Shown here: piece by piece, positions 1 to 4,538 of the stretch
How positions within the stretch are numbered: the first letter of the stretch is position 1
Layout: every line of letters begins with the position of its first letter
Source of the DNA: Rhodoferax sp.
GTDB taxonomy: Bacteria; Pseudomonadota; Gammaproteobacteria; Burkholderiales; Burkholderiaceae_C
DNA length: 17,052 bases
Assembly: GCA_028711355.1 (NCBI GenBank)
Contig: JAQTSL010000036.1
Location: forward strand, 1 to 17,052
Direction of reading: 5' to 3'
The notes under the pieces: generated by a model
What the model saw: only the letters and a program-made list of their open reading frames with translations
Told to the model about the DNA's origin: nothing
Database searches by the model: none
Position numbers and translations under genes: made by a program

Positions 1-591
1 GACGCACTGGTGCCGTTAGGCCAGACGCTACAGACACTGTCGATCGTGGAGCTACCACGCAGCGTGCACAAAAAAGGCGATCACGACGGTACTTTTGACG
101 CCAGCAACCTGTTGCAACCCGCACTGCAAGGCCACAACCTGGGTCTGCTGAGCGAAGCGGGCATGCCTGCGGTGGCCGATCCAGGATCATCCGTGGTGCG
201 CGCCGCGCACGCGCTAGGCATCACCGTCGTACCGCTGGTCGGACCGGTGTCGATGCTGTTGGCGTTGGCGGCCAGCGGAATGAACGGGCAAAACTTTGCG
301 TTTGTTGGCTACCTGCCGCAAGAACCAGAGGCTCGCGCCACGCGCATCCGTGAGCTGGAGGCACTGTCCGTGCGCACCGGCCAAACCCAGATGTTCATAG
401 AAACCCCGTATCGCAACCAGGCGCTGTTGCAGGCGTTGCTGCACATACTGCACCCCAACACACGACTGTGCCTGGCGTCCGGTCTGACGTTGGCGCGGTC
501 AAGCATCGTTAGCGAAGCGGTTGCCGACTGGAAAAAGCGACCTATCGTTGCTGACAACGCTACGCCCTGCCTTTTTCTGATTGGACGCTGA
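1..591 (+). CDS. SAM-dependent methyltransferase, RsmI/YraL-like tetrapyrrole-methylase fold (3' part)
   Basis: The reading frame is open from base 1, so the N-terminus lies outside the window; 196 residues are visible, ending at TGA 589-591. The visible part contains the signature LLSEAGMPAVADPG followed by VVPLVGPVSMLLALAASG. These correspond to the VSDAGTP..SDPG and VPLPGPSA blocks of the COG0313 family, whose best known member RsmI 2'-O-methylates C1402 of 16S rRNA using SAM. A later block, MFIETPYRNQALLQAL, matches the FYESPHR-type motif. The first glycine-rich SAM motif is missing only because of the window edge. The protein is more divergent than a typical RsmI (GMPA for GTPL, ETPYR for E(S/T)(P/T)HR). 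Burkholderiales often carry a second COG0313 paralogue next to sppA, so a target other than C1402 is possible. The gene is convergent with sppA. The family call is firm; the substrate is not. Confidence 0.85.
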   Translation, partial: DALVPLGQTLQTLSIVELPRSVHKKGDHDGTFDASNLLQPALQGHNLGLLSEAGMPAVADPGSSVVRAAHALGITVVPLVGPVSMLLALAASGMNGQNFAFVGYLPQEPEARATRIRELEALSVRTGQTQMFIETPYRNQALLQALLHILHPNTRLCLASGLTLARSSIVSEAVADWKKRPIVADNATPCLFLIGR

Positions 592-665
592 TCCGCTTGG
601 ATTAACTGCTGGCATGTGCATGATTGAACCTGCAGCGCACGCCGCTAGACGCTGTCGGGGTAGCT

Positions 666-748
666 GAATTGGGGTCAGATCCCAATTCGGGCTCAAGTCT
701 TCAAGCACGCCGACCGCTCACCACCGATTTGGGCTCTGACCCCAATTC
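666..748. repeat. REPIN-like pair of inverted REP sequences
   Basis: A 14-base word GAATTGGGGTCAGA at 666-679 returns as its exact reverse complement TCTGACCCCAATTC at 735-748. The left unit is itself palindromic: GAATTGGG (666-673) pairs with CCCAATTC (681-688) around GTCAGAT. The right unit has a near-copy (GATTTGGG...CCCAATTC). Two small palindromes facing each other with about 45 bp between is the layout of a REPIN, the form in which REP sequences are spread by RAYT (TnpA-REP) transposases. Words built on AATTGGGGTCAGA are, from memory, frequent near RAYT genes in Proteobacteria. No RAYT gene is in this window. The element sits between two convergent genes, where it could also fold at the end of both transcripts. 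Confidence 0.7.
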
Positions 749-799
749 TGCGGCTTGTACAGACCGACTGTGTTTGGGTTAGGCACCAGACCATTCCAG

Positions 800-1801
800 T
801 TATCGCAGCACAGCCGACGACCGCATCGCCTGCACTACGGCGCCGCCCACGGCAGCGCCAAAGCGCTTGGCCAGACGCTCGGCGACATTGTCACGACGGG
901 TGTAATCGACAATGTCTTCGGCCTTGACCACTTCACGCGCGACGTAGTCCAGATTGCCAAGTTGATCGGCCAGGCCTAATTCAACCGCCTGCTGGCCGCT
1001 CCAGAACAGACCGCTGAACATCTCCGGCGTTTCTTTCAAGCGATTGCCCCGTCCGGCCTTGACGACGTCGATAAATTGCTGATGGATCTGATCGAGCATC
1101 GTCTGGGCGTAGGCGCGCTGGCGCTCGGTTTGTGGGCTGAACGGGTCCAGAAAGCCCTTGTTTTCACCCGCCGTCATCAGGCGCCGTTCAATACCCATCT
1201 TGTCCATCAGGCCGGTAAAACCAAAGCCGTCCATCAGCACGCCAATGCTGCCGACAATGCTGGCCTTGTCAACGAATATCTTGTCGGCCGACACCGCGAT
1301 GTAATAGGCAGCCGACGCACACGACTCCTCCACCACTGCATAGACCGGCTTCTTGTGCAGCGCCTTCAGACGGCGGATTTCGTCGTTGATGATGCCGGCC
1401 TGCACCGGGCTGCCGCCGGGCGAATTGATCAGCAACACCAGCGCCTGCGCGCCGCTGTCCTCCAGCGCCGCGCTGACCGACGCCAACACCAGTTCGGCGC
1501 TGGCGTCGGCGCCGTTGGCAATCTCGCCCTTGATTTCGACTACTGCAGTGTGCGGAGTAGCGACGTTTTTGCTCACATTGCTTTCACTCCACGCCAGCCA
1601 CACCAGTGCCGCGATTACCAGCAGCCAGCTCATGCGCCAAAAAATGCGCCAACGCCGTGCCAGTGTCTGCTCGCGCAGCGCGGCAAAGACCAGCTTTTCC
1701 AGCGTGGCGCGCTCCCATGCGACGTTTGAAGTGGTCTGACACGCTCCGTTTTCAGAAGCACGTGGCGCTTGTTCCATATCGGTTTGTGACCTATTTTCCA
1801 T
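800..1801 (-). CDS. sppA: S49 family signal-peptide-peptidase-like membrane serine protease (SppA type)
   Basis: This is a single-domain S49 peptidase of 333 residues, the short form rather than the double-length enterobacterial SppA. Such enzymes cleave signal peptides or membrane-protein fragments in the inner membrane with a Ser-Lys dyad. From the chosen start there is one N-terminal membrane segment (about residues 53-71, WRMSWLLVIAALVWLAW). It is followed by the VLLINSPGGS loop, the nucleophile Ser163 in ESCASAAYYIA, and the general base Lys215 in AGENKGFLDPFSP. The Ser-Lys spacing of 52 equals that of Bacillus SppA (Ser147/Lys199, from memory). The usual SGGYY reads SAAYY here. A GTG at 1828 would add nine residues; I prefer the ATG at 1801 because GGAG lies 4 bases upstream. 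This is the last gene of the rluC-to-sppA operon, 50 bp after the Rieske gene. Confidence 0.9.
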   Translation of the reverse strand: MENRSQTDMEQAPRASENGACQTTSNVAWERATLEKLVFAALREQTLARRWRIFWRMSWLLVIAALVWLAWSESNVSKNVATPHTAVVEIKGEIANGADASAELVLASVSAALEDSGAQALVLLINSPGGSPVQAGIINDEIRRLKALHKKPVYAVVEESCASAAYYIAVSADKIFVDKASIVGSIGVLMDGFGFTGLMDKMGIERRLMTAGENKGFLDPFSPQTERQRAYAQTMLDQIHQQFIDVVKAGRGNRLKETPEMFSGLFWSGQQAVELGLADQLGNLDYVAREVVKAEDIVDYTRRDNVAERLAKRFGAAVGGAVVQAMRSSAVLR

Positions 1802-1851
1802 ATAACTCCGGGGTGTTGTCGATGCCACCTGCGCGATCGGTCAGAACGTAT

Positions 1852-2235
1852 TCACGCGTTGATATCAACCTGAAATTTGTCTGAAGTATGCCAGTGCACA
1901 ACGCCATCAGCCTCACTGACCTCAATCGGTACCAGACCGCCACGGCACGGGCCCATGCGGCAGTGCCCGCTGCTGGGACAATACATGGCACCATGGGTGG
2001 CGCACATCAACCAGTGGCCACTGCTATCAAAAAACTGGTTGGGCTGGTAGTCCATCTCCATCGGCACGTGTGAGCACTGGTTCAGATAGGCATAAACCTT
2101 GCCACCGTAACGCACCGCAAAAGCGGCACACGGGCGCGCGTAGTAGCGCACCTCAAAGGGCACTGCAATACCGCTGTCAAACAGGTCTTGTGACTGGCAA
2201 AGATACACCGATTGCGATGCGCCAGCCTGATTCAA
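1852..2235 (-). CDS. Small Rieske [2Fe-2S] domain protein
   Basis: The product is a 127-residue protein that is essentially one Rieske domain. The cluster ligands are readable as C54-x-H56 (QCSHVP) and C78-x-x-H81 (CATHGAMY), giving the Cys2His2 set for a [2Fe-2S] cluster. Three further cysteines (C86, C92, C97) lie in the HCRMGPCRGG tail loop. There is no signal peptide or membrane segment, so it is probably a soluble ferredoxin-like electron carrier or a redox subunit. No partner oxygenase is nearby. The likely start is TTG at 2235, directly after an in-frame TGA and 5 bases after GGGGG; a GTG at 2208 is the next choice. It lies between the phosphatase gene (42 bp upstream) and sppA (50 bp downstream) on the same strand, a cluster I recall as conserved in Burkholderiales. 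Its physiological role is unknown. Confidence 0.88.
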   Translation of the reverse strand: MNQAGASQSVYLCQSQDLFDSGIAVPFEVRYYARPCAAFAVRYGGKVYAYLNQCSHVPMEMDYQPNQFFDSSGHWLMCATHGAMYCPSSGHCRMGPCRGGLVPIEVSEADGVVHWHTSDKFQVDINA

Positions 2236-2277
2236 TCACGCCCCCGATGGCCAAAGTGCAAACAGTGCTGCGTCATA

Positions 2278-2937
2278 TCAACCATTGGCCAGCAGCCAGT
2301 CGTGCAACTGCTGTACCTCATGCGCCACAAACAGCGGTTGCAGGCTGGTCAGCTCACTGCCGTCGTGTGCACCGTAGCTCACCCCGACACTGGCACAACC
2401 GGCGTTGAGCGCCATCTGCAGGTCGTGCGTGGTGTCACCAATCATCAAGGTGCGCTCGGGCGGCACGCCAAACTCGGCCATCAGTTCGCGCAGCATCAGC
2501 GGGTCGGGCTTGCCAGCGGTCTGGTCGGCGGTGCGTGACGCGTCAAACACGCCAGCCAGCAGCACCGACTGTAGCGCCTCATCCAGCCCGCGCCGACTTT
2601 TGCCGGTAGCTACCACTAGTAGATGACCTCGCGCCTTGAGCTTTGCCAGCAACGGCAGCACGCCGTCAAACAGGCTGATTTCGTGCTGAATGGCAAAGTA
2701 GTGGTGGCGATAGCGGTCGCCCAGCTTGGGATACAACTCTTCTGGAACGTCGGGTGCGGCGTGCGCCAGCGCCTGCATCAGCCCCATGCCGATCACGTAG
2801 GAGGCTGCTTCAAACGTTGGCTCGCGCCCGCCCACGTCGCGCACTGCGGCCTGAATACAGCGCGCAATGATGGCGGTCGAATCAAACAGCGTGCCGTCCC
2901 AGTCGAAGGCAATCAGGTCAAAGCGGCGGTGGGTCAT
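2278..2937 (-). CDS. HAD-superfamily phosphatase, phosphoglycolate-phosphatase-like
   Basis: The product is a 219-residue HAD hydrolase of the Gph/PGMB type. Motif I is FDWDGTLFDS, with nucleophile Asp12 and acid/base Asp14. A helical cap follows (about residues 20-85). Motif II is VVATGKS (Thr111), motif III Lys143 in GKPDP, and motif IV MIGDTTHD with Asp168 and Asp172 for Mg2+. It therefore hydrolyses a small phosphomonoester through an aspartyl-phosphate. Phosphoglycolate is the family default, but the substrate cannot be read from sequence and the cap differs between subfamilies. The ATG overlaps the stop of rluC as ATGA (2934-2937), a sign of translational coupling. Its place between a pseudouridine synthase and a Rieske protein gives no further clue. 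Confidence 0.88.
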   Translation of the reverse strand: MTHRRFDLIAFDWDGTLFDSTAIIARCIQAAVRDVGGREPTFEAASYVIGMGLMQALAHAAPDVPEELYPKLGDRYRHHYFAIQHEISLFDGVLPLLAKLKARGHLLVVATGKSRRGLDEALQSVLLAGVFDASRTADQTAGKPDPLMLRELMAEFGVPPERTLMIGDTTHDLQMALNAGCASVGVSYGAHDGSELTSLQPLFVAHEVQQLHDWLLANG

Positions 2938-4010
2938 GGCTGAGGGTTTGCAGAGGTTGGGTGTGTCGGGGCGAACGCGTCAGGAACGACGCTTTGCGCG
3001 AACCGCGCCAGTTCAGGCGGCAGGTCTGCCAGCAATTGAAGTTCCTCACCACTAGCGGGGTGATGCAATTGCAAGCGCCAGGCGTGCAAAAACATCCGCT
3101 GTAGGCTTGACTGACTTGGCTGGGGCTGCGCACGCGCCAGGGCTTTGTTCAGTTCAAAGTCACCGTATTTGTCGTCGCCCAGAATCGGGTAACCGGCGCT
3201 GGCCAAATGCACCCGGATCTGGTGCGTGCGCCCGGTCTTGATAGTGACTTCCAGCAGCGAAACCTCGGGCGTTGAGGCCCGCACTTTCACCAGTGTCAGC
3301 GCGGGCATACCGTCTGGGTCATCGCGTGACACCACGCGCACCCGGCGCTCACCGGCCTGCGCCTGACCGCCTTCCAGCAGGTATTTGTGCAGCGGTTTGT
3401 CCAGCACCTTGAGCTTGGCCGGCCAAACGCCACGCACCATCGCCAGATAGGTCTTGCCGGTCTGACGCTGGCGAAACTGCTCTTGCAGGTGCTTTAACGC
3501 ACTGCGCTTCTTGGCGACCAGCAAAATGCCGCTGGTTTCGCGGTCCAACCGGTGCACCAACTCCAGAAAACGCGCCTCGGGCCGCGCCATGCGCAACTGC
3601 TCGATCACGCCAAAGCTCACACCAGAGCCACCATGCACCGCCACCCCGGCCGGTTTGTCCAGGGCCAACAGGTGGTCGTCTTCCAGCAAGACGGTGAAGG
3701 CACGCACCGGTACCCCACGCACTGCCTGAGCGGCCATGGCCTGCTGCTTGTCATCGGCGCGCTGCGACAGCCGCAGCGGCGGCAGACGCACCAGGTCGCC
3801 AGCCTGGACCCGGCTATCGGCCGTCACGCGTCCCTTGTTGACGCGCACCTCGCCGCTGCGGATGACGCGGTAAATGTGAGTCTTGGGCACACCCTTGAGC
3901 AAACGCATCAAAAAATTGTCAACGCGCTGCCCGCTGCTGTCGTCATCTACACGCACGAAGCGGGCTTGCGGCAACGCCGAAACACCTTTGCCCTCTATAA
4001 TGTCTGTCAC
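2934..4010 (-). CDS. rluC: 23S rRNA pseudouridine synthase RluC (sites 955/2504/2580 in E. coli)
   Basis: The product has 358 residues: an N-terminal S4 RNA-binding domain (about 26-85, with RVDNFLMRLLKGVPKTHIYR and SGEVRVNKGR) and an RluA-family catalytic domain. The catalytic Asp156 lies in LVHRLDRETSG. Further family blocks are ALDKPAGVAVHGG and KTGRTHQIRVHLA. The S4 plus RluA layout and the divergent position to rne, the same as in E. coli, support RluC rather than RluD or RluA. The chosen start is GTG at 4010 with no good ribosome-binding site; an internal start near residue 14-19 would still leave the S4 domain whole. The first codons overlap a strong -10 box for the opposite strand (3996-4001). 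The end overlaps the phosphatase start by 4 bases. Confidence 0.92.
   Translation of the reverse strand: MTDIIEGKGVSALPQARFVRVDDDSSGQRVDNFLMRLLKGVPKTHIYRVIRSGEVRVNKGRVTADSRVQAGDLVRLPPLRLSQRADDKQQAMAAQAVRGVPVRAFTVLLEDDHLLALDKPAGVAVHGGSGVSFGVIEQLRMARPEARFLELVHRLDRETSGILLVAKKRSALKHLQEQFRQRQTGKTYLAMVRGVWPAKLKVLDKPLHKYLLEGGQAQAGERRVRVVSRDDPDGMPALTLVKVRASTPEVSLLEVTIKTGRTHQIRVHLASAGYPILGDDKYGDFELNKALARAQPQPSQSSLQRMFLHAWRLQLHHPASGEELQLLADLPPELARFAQSVVPDAFAPTHPTSANPQP
3996..4001 (+). promoter_or_regulatory. Perfect sigma70 -10 box (TATAAT), candidate distal rne promoter
   Basis: TATAAT reads on the + strand, followed by G, inside the first codons of the divergent rluC. A start of transcription would fall near 4008. 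No good -35 is present at 16-18 bp (the closest hexamer is AACGCC), so activity is uncertain. If used, it gives rne a leader of about 530 bases. E. coli rne also has a long leader (361 bases, from memory) and also faces rluC. Confidence 0.4.
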
Positions 4011-4191
4011 TGGAAAAACGTGCCGTTGAACGGGTTGATGAATCTGAAAATCAATTCGGGAGAGCGTTGGAGTTTAGTTCACGCATCGCGGCACGCCCCA
4101 GTAACGTCGGTACCGCCTGACGTTCATGGCTGCAGGTTGGGTGTCCCAAAGGACCCCAATGGCGCCATGAAGGCCGGGTCAAGTCGATGCC

Positions 4192-4220
4192 TTGAAACCC
4201 TGATTCGGAATACCCAAAAT
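4192..4220 (+). promoter_or_regulatory. Second candidate rne promoter (TTGAAA-N17-CAAAAT)
   Basis: TTGAAA at 4192-4197 matches the -35 consensus at 5 of 6 positions. It is followed after exactly 17 bases by CAAAAT at 4215-4220, a 4 of 6 match to the -10 box. Transcription would start near 4227, inside the hairpin at 4219-4242, leaving a leader of about 310 bases. Judged by eye only; multiple rne promoters are known in E. coli. Confidence 0.3.
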
Positions 4221-4323
4221 TCACAGCCACCGTGCTGTGAATGGACTGAAGCGATATGTTCGTTTTGTTGACCTTGATGCATTTTTGCCAGCAGCGCGCG
4301 TGCGTGCTGTTTGTTGGCTTGCA

Positions 4324-4374
4324 TTGGTCTCAAGCGCCTGTACAACGGGCGCAGATAGCTATCCAACCGATAGC
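4324..4374 (+). repeat. Probable copy of a Comamonadaceae-type small palindromic repeat, in the rne leader
   Basis: The order TTGGTCTCAAGCGC, about 10 bases, GGGCGC, then GCTATC-CAACC-GATAGC fits a layout I recall as common in Comamonadaceae intergenic DNA: a TTGGCCTCTAGCGC-like arm, a GCGC-containing hairpin and a terminal GCTATC/GATAGC-type hairpin. The inverted repeats are seen directly. Assignment to a repeat family is from memory and needs a genome-wide count. A second possible member lies inside hemD (11526-11578). Confidence 0.4.
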
Positions 4375-4538
4375 AGTTTATCCTCTGGAACCAATCGCTC
4401 CCCTGCCCGTGCCTCGGCCCGGACTCATTGTTTGAGTTCGAGCTCTGCGGCTGTTTTCTGCGCGTTTCAAAGCCTCGTCGGTGTATCAATGGCTCCCCGT
4501 GAGCCAGTCATTGTCATTGAAACGAAGGAGCGCACCCC

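Larger units (their letters stand above)
4011..4538 (+). promoter_or_regulatory. Long structured 5' leader of rne
   Basis: These 528 bases between divergent rluC and rne hold no convincing gene but many small inverted repeats. They are: AACGTC 4103-4108 with GACGTT 4119-4124; TTGGG 4137-4141 with CCCAA 4145-4149; the palindrome ATGGCGCCAT 4159-4168 flanked by GACCC...GGGTC; ATTCACAGC 4219-4227 with GCTGTGAAT 4234-4242 (9 bp, 6-base loop); GCGCC 4334-4338 with GGCGC 4348-4352; and GCTATC 4358-4363 with GATAGC 4369-4374. The ribosome-binding site AAGGAG is at 4525-4530, 8 bases before the ATG. In E. coli the rne leader folds into hairpins that RNase E recognises to destabilise its own mRNA. The same feedback is a reasonable inference here, although sequence identity with the enterobacterial rne5 element is not apparent. 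Confidence 0.5.

Noticed and set aside
2012..2023. Perfect 12-base palindrome CAGTGGCCACTG in the Rieske gene
   Set aside because: It encodes conserved-looking residues upstream of the second cluster motif, has no second copy in the window and no operator context, so it is probably coincidence.
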